DNA of 35,548 nucleotides, taken from the NCBI RefSeq assembly GCF_008831285.2, contig NW_022205126.1, positions 1 to 35,548 on the forward strand, given 5' to 3'. The number at the start of each line of letters is the position of its first letter. The first letter of the stretch is position 1. The stretch comes from Nymphaea colorata. Lineage: Eukaryota; Streptophyta; Magnoliopsida; Nymphaeales; Nymphaeaceae. The position numbers and the translations under genes were made by a program. Of the stretch, positions 20,883-30,340 are shown one piece after another. The notes below the pieces were generated by a model. That model worked only from the letters and a program-made list of their open reading frames with translations. It did no database searches and was not told where the DNA came from.

Positions 20883-22285
20883 TCGAAGAGTCCTTGACGC
20901 GTCTTAAATGCCGTCTTCCATGTGTCCTCGTCTCGGATGCAAACTTGATGGTATCTTGATTTTAAATCAAGTTTGGTGAAGAATCGAGCATTTTTGAGTT
21001 GGTCCAGCAAGTCGTCGATGCAAGGGAGTGGGTAACAGTTCTTGACTGTGATCTTGTTGAGTGCTCTATAATCAATGCACATGCGCCATCCTCCATCCTT
21101 CTTGGGTACCAAGACCACGGGAGATCCACAAGGCAAACTGCTGTGCTGCACTAATCCACGCTCCAGCAGGTCCATCACTTGTCTTTTAATTTCGTCATTC
21201 TCAAGTACCGAATTGCGATACATGGAAAGGTTGGGTAGAGGGGCATCAGATTGCAAGTGAATTTCATGCTCAACTGGACGCTGTGGTGGTAGGCCTTGTG
21301 GATCTTCAAACAAATCAGTATAAGAGTTGAGTAGTTTGGTGAGCATACCTTCTTCTTTCTCGTGCGTGTACATGAGATGAATTGTAGCATTCTTTTCACA
21401 CGGCTGCACTAAACGTACAAGCAATAAGACAAATCTTTGGCATGCATTCACCACTCGTTTGACTTGTTCGGCTGTCATCAAATCTGTTGGAGGGGCGATG
21501 TTGTCCCGAGTGATCACAAACTGCTTCCCGTCTTTTGTGAGTTCATATTCTTGTGCTCGTCGATGGTAGTGACCATCACGGAGCCACAAATATGGACTTC
21601 CAAGAACCACTTGGCAAACATCAAGTGGAACAACATCACAAATAACTTCATCAATAAAACGAGAGGTGATGGCAAACTTCACCTTGCACTGGCGGTCCAC
21701 TCGTTGTCCAACATCCTTTATAATCCATCCCAATGGATATGGGCGAGGATGTGGTGTGGTGACCAAACCAAGTCGTTCCACCAGACTTGATGAGATTAAG
21801 TTCTTTTGGCTTCCAGTGTCGAAGATTGTGCCAATAACTTCATTTTTCACCTGAATCTTGATGGTGAAGAGTTCTTCAGCATGCTCCTCCTCCGCGGTTG
21901 AGATGACAGTATCAGATCTCGCCATCAGGGATAGGGCCGTGTCTGGCTGCTGCATTGAGCCAACCCTCTTAGGCTCATTTTCTCTAGCCATCACCGTATT
22001 AATCTGTTTCCCTCTATTCTGCTCCTTGAACCGCTTGGGTTTCAATTCAGGATGCTCCTTCCAGCATTTTTCTTTGTTATGTCCAGAAATTTTGCAATGA
22101 TCGCAGTAAAAATCAGACTTGGAAGGATATGACTTGGAGTCCTTCGAAGTGTGATTTTTATCATATTTTGATACCTTCTGTTTGGATTTTGCAGAATTTT
22201 TGTAGTTGCTTCCCCTATCCTTTGCTTCAATAGCCATTACTGTAGTACTTGCGCTTGAGACATCCAACACTCGAAAAAGCTGCAA
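20825..22285 (-). pseudogene. pol: gag C-terminus and pol N-terminal part of copy A: CCHC, protease, RT fingers
   Basis: 486 codons are open from the internal Met at 22285; the true frame continues gag after a one-base loss near 22312. A basic linker leads to the zinc knuckle C-x2-C-x4-H-x4-C (residues 61-74), the nucleocapsid part that binds RNA. The aspartic protease active site IFDTGS is at 154-159. RT starts near 345, with MCIDYRALN (402-410) and [13 protein letters not shown]; the family usually has Gly where this Arg stands. After MPFGLCNTP the frame is lost near 20850 by a missing base and hits a stop at 20825. The unbroken parent would encode one gag-pol polyprotein. Confidence 0.93.
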
Positions 22286-22929
22286 CTCTTGGTGAATCGT
22301 ATAATGTAGTCTGCCACAAATTTTTGTACAGCTTCCTCAGTGTTGATCGATACACCAAGAGCAACCGCAAGCCATCGGAACTCGGTTGTATATTCTTGAA
22401 CTGATTGTGTGTTATACTGCCGCAACGTATACCACCTTGTCCAACGATCTTGCAAATATCCCATTGGATAAAACTCCAACCTCAGGAGTCGTTTAAATTC
22501 CTCCCAAGTGATGCCCTGTCCTTCTCGAGATGCCAAGATACCATTCCACCATGCCAATGCATGGTTGGTAAGTTTTAACCTAGCAAAGGCTACACGTTCT
22601 GTACCTGGATACTCATAAAGAGTAAAATAGGTTTCCATTTGAGCCAACCAAGAGTCCAGCTTCTCAGCGTCAATGGAACCATCAAATACAGGGATGTCGA
22701 TCTTGGCCTCCACCTTGAACGGTCTTGGGCATTCCCTTGTGAGAGGTTGTTCGGGTCCCTTCTCCTCTTCTTGTCTTGTATTAGCGTCCTCCCTTTGTAT
22801 TTTGATCATTTGTTGCTGAAAATGCTCAAGTTGCTCCATCCGTAACGCCATGGTTTCAAGGGTGTATTGCACGGTTTGAAGAGCAGCAACCAACCTAGCA
22901 GTCACTTCTTTGTCGCCGGGCGTAGACAT
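22237..22929 (-). pseudogene. gag: gag of copy A (capsid region)
   Basis: The ATG at 22929 lies 121 bases inside the 5' LTR and starts MSTPGDKEV. Residues 10-50 are heptad-like and Leu/Met/Gln-rich, probably coiled coil. Residues about 78-205 are a retrotransposon gag capsid domain with FDGS, WLAQMETYF, ALAWWNG, WEEFKRLL--EF and YTTEFRWLA motifs. This protein packages the RNA in virus-like particles. Near 22312 one base appears lost: beyond it the alternative frame restores the expected [12 protein letters not shown]. The present frame runs 22 codons to a chance stop. Confidence 0.9.
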
Positions 22930-23037
22930 GTCACTCTCTTCAATTTGTGGTCACCGTCGATGTTGTGTGAGATTTTGCAACAGCTCACCAGTGGCGCCGT
23001 GCGTCGATCGGGTCCCCACCATGCATGAAAAACCTGT

Positions 23038-23048
23038 CTCTGACACCA
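23038..23048 (-). promoter_or_regulatory. Primer-binding site of copy A
   Basis: TGGTGTCAGAG lies two bases inside the 5' LTR. It matches the usual plant initiator-Met-tRNA PBS (TGGTATCAGAG) with one A-to-G difference, so minus-strand synthesis was probably primed by tRNA-iMet. Confidence 0.85.
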
Positions 23049-23050
23049 GT

Positions 23051-23480
23051 TGATCCGTATGAGGATTTGTTGAATCGGTCTCTCACCCAGACGCTAGCAA
23101 AATTTCCAGTGCCAAAATGACGAGGACCATAAGGCAAAACGCAGGATTTTCTCTCTTCTCCAAAAAAATGGAGAGGCCACTTACTCTTTTCTTTATTTTT
23201 CCTGCTTTCAGGTGCCTCCCTTCTGCGAGGCTTATAGCTGGGTGTATAACCACCCATGAGTCACGTCTCCAAGGGCTCCCACAAAATTGGGGCCTCATGG
23301 GTGACACACATCTCCAAGGGCTTCCACAAAATCGGGCCTCATGGGCTACAATCTCTCTAACCACCAACCACTTGCTTTAGGTGCTGCCATGTTCTCCAAC
23401 GTTTTCCAACTTGTTGGGCAAGTCCTGTGACAGGTGTCAAATGGTTGCTAGCTCGTAGACCGGGTCTTACTCCCGGATCA
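23051..23480 (-). repeat. 5' LTR of copy A
   Basis: 430 bp with TGATCCG/CGGATCA ends, followed outside by GTCTG. By eye it is identical to the LTR of copy B (28365-28794). This fits their being duplicates of one LTR. Confidence 0.95.
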
Positions 23481-24066
23481 GTCTGAAATCAAGCGGAACA
23501 TCCATGCACACCCGAGCGAAACCTAGTTTGTCCCTGTGCATCGTGCATTCATCTGCTCTAATGAAGGAGGCACCCATCCCCCTAGCAATAGCTTTAAAGC
23601 TATACAAATTCCTAAACAAAACTGGAAGTTGAGGAAGACGAATCCACAAAGGGATCGATTCCTTTTCATTCAGGCGTAATTCTGTACCTGGCTTCCAATG
23701 ACTGGTAATCAGAAGCCGACCCCCAACTACCCATTTTCTGTACATTACCTCTCTGAGCTCTTCCGCAGAACTCACCTGCACCAAGAATCTCCCACTCCCA
23801 ATAATAGAAAATGTTGGACTGTTTACTTTAATCCAAAGCTTTCGCAAGGCCTGGAAAACATACCTGTAGTCCATGCCCGTGCTCATTCTACCTCCTTAAA
23901 AGCCAGCTACTACCGCAAACCGATATTGCTCCTCCATTTTCTGGTACCCCTCAGCAGGGAAGACCACCGTGGGTTCATCGCCAGATCTGTCCACAGTCGC
24001 CACCGGGCACTCCTGAAAATCCAACTCCTGGCTACCAGGAACAACGCCTGCCCACCCTTTTAAATT
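23481..24066 (-). pseudogene. LINE ORF1 fragment (DUF4283), unit-1 copy
   Basis: This is the part of LINE ORF1 next to the gypsy insertion. It includes the end of the N-terminal region and most of the DUF4283 domain (ALRKLWIKV, SGRFLVQVSS, SHWKPGTEL, IPLWIRLPQLPV, KLGFARVCMDV). It looks identical to 28795-29380. The frame has a TAA between VAGF and GGRM (23896-23898), where the family has an uninterrupted F-GGR. Toward 23481 it runs into the LTR. At 24066 it is joined abnormally to integrase sequence and not to the ORF1 start. Confidence 0.85.
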
Positions 24067-24417
24067 GTTGACGTTTACTACTGAATAAATTGCCATGTAA
24101 TCGGGTAGTTCAAGTTGGCATGCATTGTCTCCCACCATTCGGATTATGCGAAATGGTCCATAACGAAGGGGCTTTAATTTCTGCGCTTTTCCCTTGAGTC
24201 GGTCAGCTCCAATGTGCAGCCACACCAGATCATTCACTTGAAATTGACCATGAACTCGATGTCGATCATGGCGTGCGTTATATCTTTGTTGAGCCCGCTG
24301 CAGATTCTGCTTCACCTCTTGATGAATTTTTCTGATATGGTCAAGGAAGTGGCGAGCCTTGGCTGAAGGTGTAGTGACATTGTGTTCTGCTTCATTTGGG
24401 GTGACCGTGAAGATCAA
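23896..24417 (-). other. Chimeric open frame across the duplication junction
   Basis: The integrase C-terminal module (up to VVNVNNLK) passes without a stop into LINE ORF1 (GWAGVVPGSQEL and on to VAGF), giving 173 open codons. The fusion is an accident of the recombination and is in frame because both partners read Asn-Leu-Lys at the joint. I infer no function; no promoter is seen directly before it, since it starts inside a dead pol frame. Confidence 0.8.
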
Positions 24418-24477
24418 GTCGAATGGGCTAGATTGTAGGAAGCCAAGACATGCTTCAAAAGGCGATTTTTGTGTCGA
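24067..24477 (-). pseudogene. pol: pol, truncated C-terminal part of copy B
   Basis: This is the integrase C-terminal module after the shared in-frame TAG (24475-24477), cut off after VVNVNNL by the duplication joint. It differs from copy A at one codon (Asp to Glu, base 24385). The chromodomain-like tail is absent. Confidence 0.85.
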
Positions 24478-26196
24478 CTAATGCATTGCTCTATTGAAGG
24501 CAAACTGAAGATACGGCAAACTATCATCCCATGTTTTTGGGTGCTGAGAATTATATCCCCGTAGCAAGTGTACCATGGTGCGGTTCACTACTTCCATTTG
24601 CCCATCCGTTTGTGGATGGTAAGGAGTGCTCATGTGAAGCTTGGTATCCATCAATTCCCGCAACGTTTTCCAGAATGCACTTAGAAACCGACTATCACGA
24701 TCTGAGATAATGGAGCTGGGCAGCCCAAAGTGGACCCAGACATTGTGGAAATATAGGCGAGCCGTCTGAACTCCAGTTATAGTCTTCTTGCATGGAACAA
24801 GAATAACCATTTTGGAAAAACGATCTACGACTACATAGAGATAATCATGTCCTCGCCTAGTAGTTGGTAGACCACCCACAAAATCCATGGATACACTTTC
24901 CCACGGACGTGTTGGTACCGACAGAGGTTGGTACAAGCCTATCTTACGGTTGCTGGGCTTGGAAATACTACATAGTGTACATCCTCGCACAAACCGACTA
25001 ACATCTTGGTGTAAATTGGGCCAATAGACATACCTCTGTAAATGTTGGATTGTTTTGTTGATTCCAAAATGTCCATCCACCTTGGAGGTTTGAGCTTCCC
25101 TCAACCACATGGTATGATCTGCCCCTTGTGGGATGCACAGCCTTCCGTCCTTTTCCAGCAAGTGATTTTTGATAGTATATTCAGATTTTACCCCCGTTTG
25201 TGCAGCTTTGTAATGCTCACAAAAATCTGGATCATGCATATATAGATGGACGTAATCATCATGCTGGCTGGGTTGGATTTGCATGAAGCCGGTCAAGCAA
25301 ACGGTGGCCTGTGGTGGCCGAGGGAGCATATCTGCCAATTTGTTTTGACTCCCCTGCCTGTACTTGATGACAATACTGAATTGCTGGAGGTAAGACATCC
25401 ATTTCATATGGCGTGCTTGCTGCAGTTTTGAATGCGATTGGAGATACTGTAAGGGTTGGTGGTTGGTGTGTACCACAGTTTCTTTCCCTAACAAATAGCA
25501 CCGCCAATGTTTAATGGCCTGATGTAATGCAAGAAGCTCTTTATCATATGCTGAATAATTGAGTTGTGCTCCCTGGAATAGCTCGGAATAGTAGGCCACC
25601 GGTCGTTGTTCTTGCATGAGGACTGCTCCCATAGTGTAACCTGAAGCATCGGTTTCTAATTCGAATGGTTTGTGTAAATTTGGCAATGCAAGGAGTGGAG
25701 CTTCACTTATTTTTCGCTTCAAAAGATTGAAAGCAGCTTCACATTTTTCTGTCCATTCGAACTTGCTATGTGCCTTAGTCAAGGCATGAAGAGGTGCGGC
25801 CAATACTGAAAAATGTTTAATAAATTTTCGAAGATATTGACAAGCACCAACAAAATTGCATACCTCAGTGGTATTTCGGGGCGTCGGCCACTTACGAATG
25901 ACATCAACCTTATCTGGATCGATGCGGAGGGTTCCACGACCAACTATGAAGCCAAGATAGATGAGGGAGGTCTTGGCAAATTCGAATTTCTTTCCATTAA
26001 GCCGTAGTTGATGTTGTTGTAACACCTCAAAGACTTGATGAATATGTTGCTCATGATCTTCCCATGATTCACTGTATATCATAATATCATCGAGATAAAC
26101 TAATACAAATTTATCTAAGAATGGACATAGGACGTCATTCATGAGACGCATAAAAGTGGCGGGGTATTGCACAGGCCAAATGGCATCACCTTCCAC
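24478..26196 (-). pseudogene. pol: pol, middle part of copy B: RT palm, RNase H, integrase core
   Basis: 572 open codons, the same as copy A except one residue: position 369, the first His of the integrase HHCC zinc site, is Gln (base 25090). YLDD, the altered RNase H TNH motif and the D-D-35-E triad are shared. The conserved His in copy A is ancestral, so the change arose in copy B after duplication. Confidence 0.93.
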
Positions 26197-27599
26197 TCGA
26201 AGAGTCCTTGACGCGTCTTAAATGCCGTCTTCCATGTGTCCTCGTCTCGGATGCAAACTTGATGGTATCTTGATTTTAAATCAAGTTTGGTGAAGAATCG
26301 AGCATTTTTGAGTTGGTCCAGCAAGTCGTCGATGCAAGGGAGTGGGTAACAGTTCTTGACTGTGATCTTGTTGAGTGCTCTATAATCAATGCACATGCGC
26401 CATCCTCCATCCTTCTTGGGTACCAAGACCACGGGAGATCCACAAGGCAAACTGCTGTGCTGCACTAATCCACGCTCCAGCAGGTCCATCACTTGTCTTT
26501 TAATTTCGTCATTCTCAAGTACCGAATTGCGATACATGGAAAGGTTGGGTAGAGGGGCATCAGATTGCAAGTGAATTTCATGCTCAACTGGACGCTGTGG
26601 TGGTAGGCCTTGTGGATCTTCAAACATATCAGTATAAGAGTTGAGTAGTTTGGTGAGCATACCTTCTTCTTTCTCGTGCGTGTACATGAGATGAATTGTA
26701 GCATTCTTTTCACACGGCTGCACTAAACGTACAAGCAATAAGACAAATCTTTGGCATGCATTCACCACTCGTTTGACTTGTTCGGCTGTCATCAAATCTG
26801 TTGGAGGGGCGATGTTGTCCCGAGTGATCACAAACTGCTTCCCGTCTTTTGTGAGTTCATATTCTTGTGCTCGTCGATGGTAGTGACCATCACGGAGCCA
26901 CAAATATGGACTTCCAAGAACCACTTGGCAAACATCAAGTGGAACAACATCACAAATAACTTCATCAATAAAACGAGAGGTGATGGCAAACTTCACCTTG
27001 CACTGGCGGTCCACTCGTTGTCCAACATCCTTTATAATCCATCCCAATGGATATGGGCGAGGATGTGGTGTGGTGACCAAACCAAGCCGTTCCACCAGAC
27101 TTGATGAGATTAAGTTCTTTTGGCTTCCAGTGTCGAAGATTGTGCCAATAACTTCATTTTTCACCTGAATCTTGATGGTGAAGAGTTCTTCAGCATGCTC
27201 CTCCTCCGCGGTTGAGATAACAGTATCAGATCTCGCCATCAGGGATAGGGCCGTGTCTGGCTGCTGCATTGAGCCAACCCTCTTAGGCTCATTTTCTCTA
27301 GCCATCACCGTATTAATCTGTTTCCCTCTATTCTGCTCCTTGAACCGCTTGGGTTTCAATTCAGGATGCACCTTCCAGCATTTTTCTTTGTTATGTCCAG
27401 AAATTTTGCAATGATCGCAGTAAAAATCAGACTTGGAAGGATATGACTTGGAGTCCTTCGAAGTGTGATTTTTATCATATTTTGATACCTTCTGTTTGGA
27501 TTTTGCAGAATTTTTGTAGTTGCTTCCCCTATTCTTTGCTTCAATAGCCATTACTGTAGTACTTGCGCTTGAGACATCCAACACTCGAAAAAGCTGCAA
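26139..27599 (-). pseudogene. pol: gag C-terminus and pol N-terminal part of copy B
   Basis: This matches copy A in length, domains (CCHC knuckle at 61-74, DTGS protease site at 156-159, RT fingers from about 345) and the same terminal frameshift. Residue differences are Asp to Asn (27533), Glu to Val just after the knuckle (27370) and Leu to Met (26627). Confidence 0.93.
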
Positions 27600-28243
27600 C
27601 TCTTGGTGAATCGTATAATGTAGTCCGCCACAAATTTTTGTACAGCTTCCTCAGTGTTGATCGATACACCAAGAGCAACCGCAAGCCATCGGAACTCGGT
27701 TGTATATTCTTGAACTGATTGTGTGTTATACTGCCGCAACGTATACCACCTTGTCCAACGATCTTGCAAATATCCCATTGGATAAAACTCCAACCTCAGG
27801 AGTCGTTTAAATTCCTCCCAAGTGATGCCCTGTCCTTCTCGAGATGCCAAGATACCATTCCACCATGCCAATGCATGGTTGGTAAGTTTTAACCTAGCAA
27901 AGGCTACACGTTCTGTACCTGGATACTCATAAAGAGTAAAATAGGTTTCCATTTGAGCCAACCAAGAGTCCAGCTTCTCAGCGTCAATGGAACCATCAAA
28001 TACAAGGATGTCGATCTTGGCCTCCACCTTGAACGGTCTTGGGCATTCCCTTGTGAGAGGTTGTTCGGGTCCCTTCTCCTCTTCTTGTCTTGTATTAGCG
28101 TCCTCCCTTTGTATTTTGATCATTTGTTGCTGAAAATGCTCAAGTTGCTCCATCCGTAACGCCATGGTTTCAAGGGTGTATTGCACGGTTTGAAGAGCAG
28201 CAACCAACCTAGCAGTCACTTCTTTGTCGCCGGGCGTAGACAT
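27551..28243 (-). pseudogene. gag: gag of copy B
   Basis: Same 230-codon frame as copy A with one residue change (Pro80 to Leu, base 28005) and the same one-base loss near 27626. Base 27626 itself differs between the copies, right beside the lesion. Confidence 0.9.
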
Positions 28244-28351
28244 GTCACTCTCTTCAATTTGTGGTCACCGTCGATGTTGTGTGAGATTTTGCAACAGCTC
28301 ACCAGTGGCGCCGTGCGTCGATCGGGTCCCCACCATGCATGAAAAACCTGT

Positions 28352-28362
28352 CTCTGACACCA
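28352..28362 (-). promoter_or_regulatory. Primer-binding site of copy B
   Basis: Duplicate of the copy A PBS (TGGTGTCAGAG), two bases inside the LTR. Confidence 0.85.
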
Positions 28363-28364
28363 GT

Positions 28365-28794
28365 TGATCCGTATGAGGATTTGTTGAATCGGTCTCTCAC
28401 CCAGACGCTAGCAAAATTTCCAGTGCCAAAATGACGAGGACCATAAGGCAAAACGCAGGATTTTCTCTCTTCTCCAAAAAAATGGAGAGGCCACTTACTC
28501 TTTTCTTTATTTTTCCTGCTTTCAGGTGCCTCCCTTCTGCGAGGCTTATAGCTGGGTGTATAACCACCCATGAGTCACGTCTCCAAGGGCTCCCACAAAA
28601 TTGGGGCCTCATGGGTGACACACATCTCCAAGGGCTTCCACAAAATCGGGCCTCATGGGCTACAATCTCTCTAACCACCAACCACTTGCTTTAGGTGCTG
28701 CCATGTTCTCCAACGTTTTCCAACTTGTTGGGCAAGTCCTGTGACAGGTGTCAAATGGTTGCTAGCTCGTAGACCGGGTCTTACTCCCGGATCA
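28365..28794 (-). repeat. 5' LTR of copy B
   Basis: 430 bp, identical by eye to 23051-23480, and followed by GTCTG at 28795-28799. It is the only LTR of copy B. Confidence 0.95.
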
Positions 28795-29647
28795 GTCTGA
28801 AATCAAGCGGAACATCCATGCACACCCGAGCGAAACCTAGTTTGTCCCTGTGCATCGTGCATTCATCTGCTCTAATGAAGGAGGCACCCATCCCCCTAGC
28901 AATAGCTTTAAAGCTATACAAATTCCTAAACAAAACTGGAAGTTGAGGAAGACGAATCCACAAAGGGATCGATTCCTTTTCATTCAGGCGTAATTCTGTA
29001 CCTGGCTTCCAATGACTGGTAATCAGAAGCCGACCCCCAACTACCCATTTTCTGTACATTACCTCTCTGAGCTCTTCCGCAGAACTCACCTGCACCAAGA
29101 ATCTCCCACTCCCAATAATAGAAAATGTTGGACTGTTTACTTTAATCCAAAGCTTTCGCAAGGCCTGGAAAACATACCTGTAGTCCATGCCCGTGCTCAT
29201 TCTACCTCCTTAAAAGCCAGCTACTACCGCAAACCGATATTGCTCCTCCATTTTCTGGTACCCCTCAGCAGGGAAGACCACCGTGGGTTCATCGCCAGAT
29301 CTGTCCACAGTCGCCACCGGGCACTCCTGAAAATCCAACTCCTGGCTACCAGGAACAACGCCTGCCCACCCTTTTAAATTCCTCATTTGAGGGGTGGTTG
29401 GAGCATCACCTTCGCCCTGCTGCATATCCTTGTCACCGCTATCTTCTTCCATTCTGTGCAGGTTGGAGTTGTCGCACTTTGCTAAGCTCCTTTGGGTTGA
29501 TCCATCCGTGCTCCCCAGGTCTGGAAACTCACCCCTATTGTCGAGATGCATCAGTCCGCCGATTCCCATCTCCCCAGCAAGCTTTCCCTTTCCCACTCGA
29601 TGCCCTAATCTTCTCCCCTCAGAGCTTCTCTCTCCTTCGATTTCCAT
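28795..29647 (-). pseudogene. LINE ORF1, 5' half: N-terminus and DUF4283 domain
   Basis: ORF1 starts at the ATG at 29647 (MEIEGERSSEGRR). A charged, low-complexity N-terminus of about 85 residues leads to EEQYRFAVVAGF, then a TAA (29210-29212), then GGRM, a short linker and the DUF4283 core (ALRKLWIKV, GGRLLITSHWKPG, PLWIRLPQLPV, FARVCMDV). DUF4283 with a CCHC_4 knuckle is typical of ORF1 in plant L1-like LINEs and related domesticated genes. Before the gypsy insertion the frame continued into 18032-17082. It is disabled by the TAA and the insertion. Confidence 0.85.
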
Positions 29648-29760
29648 CCCCCTTGCCCCGGGAGTTCCCCTCCAAGCTTTCCCTTCCCCACATGATGCCC
29701 TAGCCTGCTCTCCCCTCAGAGCTTCTCTCTCACATCTCTAAGGGGAGCCTTGTTCATCTA
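29579..29760 (-). repeat. LINE 5' region with 94-bp-period direct repeat
   Basis: A block of about 56 bp (CAAGCTTTCCC, GATGCCCTA, CTCCCCTCAGAGCTTCTCTC) occurs at 29579-29634 and again at 29673-29732. The ORF1 ATG at 29647 lies between the copies. The pyrimidine-rich + strand means a purine-rich leader on the LINE strand. The outer boundary near 29760 is a guess. Confidence 0.6.
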
Positions 29761-30340
29761 GTTGGAACAGTCCTTGCTGCTAATCATTGAGGCCGTTGGT
29801 TTTGCTCGTCTACTAAGTTGCTGTCGAGCTCTCTCTTTATTTATTCTTTGATGTTCTTGAGAGAAGATGGACTCTCAGTATATAGAGTGCAGGCCAGACT
29901 ATTTTAGGTAAGATAATCTCGCAAATCCTGCATGATAAACAAAGTGTCAAGAAAAAAAGGATCAGATCTCTTATCAAGATCTGTTATTGTTATGCAGACT
30001 ACATTTTAGGTGGTTAATGGATTGGGATAGAAATGATAAGAGTAAATCAGCAAAACGTGGTTTTATGGATATTCAAAATAAGAATATTGCTGAAGACGTT
30101 GAGGATCTTGATGTCAATGAGAAGACAAGAATTAAGGAAGACATTGAGGATCTTGATATCAACTGAAATTACTTAAAAATGAGACATGGCAGATTTGTTC
30201 CGTTATAACCTTCCTTTTTGTAATCCTTCATCCACTCCAAAAATTGTGGATAATGTAAGTGTAAGTGAGAAATATTTTTTTAGTACCCTCAATTTTTTAA
30301 GAAATTGTGTATTATCATGATCTTGTATACCAAAAATCTT
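29761..30340. other. Mostly anonymous; probable part of a copia-type LTR
   Basis: It includes a short open frame (+) ending at about 30165 with two related acidic segments, AEDVEDLDVN and KEDIEDLDIN, encoded by a 45-bp-period repeat (30092-30168). I do not recognise the protein. The left limit of the LTR described next could not be placed. Confidence 0.35.

Larger units (their letters stand above)
18033..23480 (-). mobile_element. Ty3/gypsy LTR retrotransposon, copy A, structurally complete
   Basis: The 5,448-bp element is flanked by GTCTG and has LTRs of 431 and 430 bp ending in TGATCCG and CGGATCA. On the - strand it carries, in order, 5' LTR, two-base gap, PBS, 121-bp leader, gag, CCHC knuckle, protease, RT, RNase H, integrase (DD35E) and a chromodomain-like tail, then PPT and 3' LTR. 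The RT-RNaseH-integrase order defines Ty3/gypsy; the tail suggests a chromovirus-like clade. The LTRs differ at eight positions plus one indel by eye. It is inactive: one-base losses near 22312 and 20850 and an in-frame TAG at 19161-19163. It sits inside LINE ORF1 in the same orientation. Confidence 0.95.
18753..24066. repeat. Segmental tandem duplication, unit 1 (5,314 bp)
   Basis: Every base of this unit pairs with 24067-29380 at a constant offset of 5,314 and no indels were seen. It holds most of the gypsy element (from within the integrase C-terminus through the 5' LTR) plus 586 bp of LINE ORF1. I counted ten substitutions between units: 19071, 19710, 19776, 21313, 21773, 21905, 22056, 22219, 22312 and 22691. 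Confidence 0.95.
24067..28794 (-). mobile_element. Ty3/gypsy element, copy B, lacking its 3' end
   Basis: This is a duplicate of copy A from inside the integrase C-terminus to the 5' LTR. It lacks the chromodomain-like tail, PPT and 3' LTR, so it could not complete a retrotransposition cycle even without its mutations. It is flanked on the right by the same GTCTG and LINE sequence as copy A, which shows it did not insert independently. It shares copy A's frameshifts and TAG. Confidence 0.95.
24067..29380. repeat. Segmental tandem duplication, unit 2 (5,314 bp)
   Basis: Second unit of the duplication. To its right the LINE continues uninterrupted (29381 onward); to its left lies the unit-1 copy of the same LINE segment. 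The three bases ATT at 24064-24066 belong to both parental sequences. Confidence 0.95.
16694..29760 (-). mobile_element. LINE (non-LTR retrotransposon) remnant split by nested events
   Basis: Its pieces, read 5' to 3' on the - strand, are the 5' region (29760-29648), ORF1 N-terminus and DUF4283 (29647-28795), a duplicate of part of that piece (24066-23481), the ORF1 C-terminus (18032-17082) and the ORF2 endonuclease start (17095-16694). A gypsy element and a tandem duplication lie between the pieces. The 3' end is missing: no RT, RNase H or poly-A is seen. Losing the 3' end while keeping the 5' end is the reverse of usual LINE truncation and implies a later deletion. Both outer boundaries are approximate. 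Confidence 0.75.

Noticed and set aside
22237-22330. Programmed frameshift between gag and pol
   Set aside because: The expected family motif is restored by one added base inside the capsid domain, not at the gag end, and no slippery heptamer is evident; decay is more likely, though intact relatives should confirm it.
18033-28794. Two independent insertions of the same gypsy family
   Set aside because: Both right ends have the same GTCTG and the same LINE bases, the offset is constant, and copy B has no left LTR; one insertion followed by duplication explains all of this.
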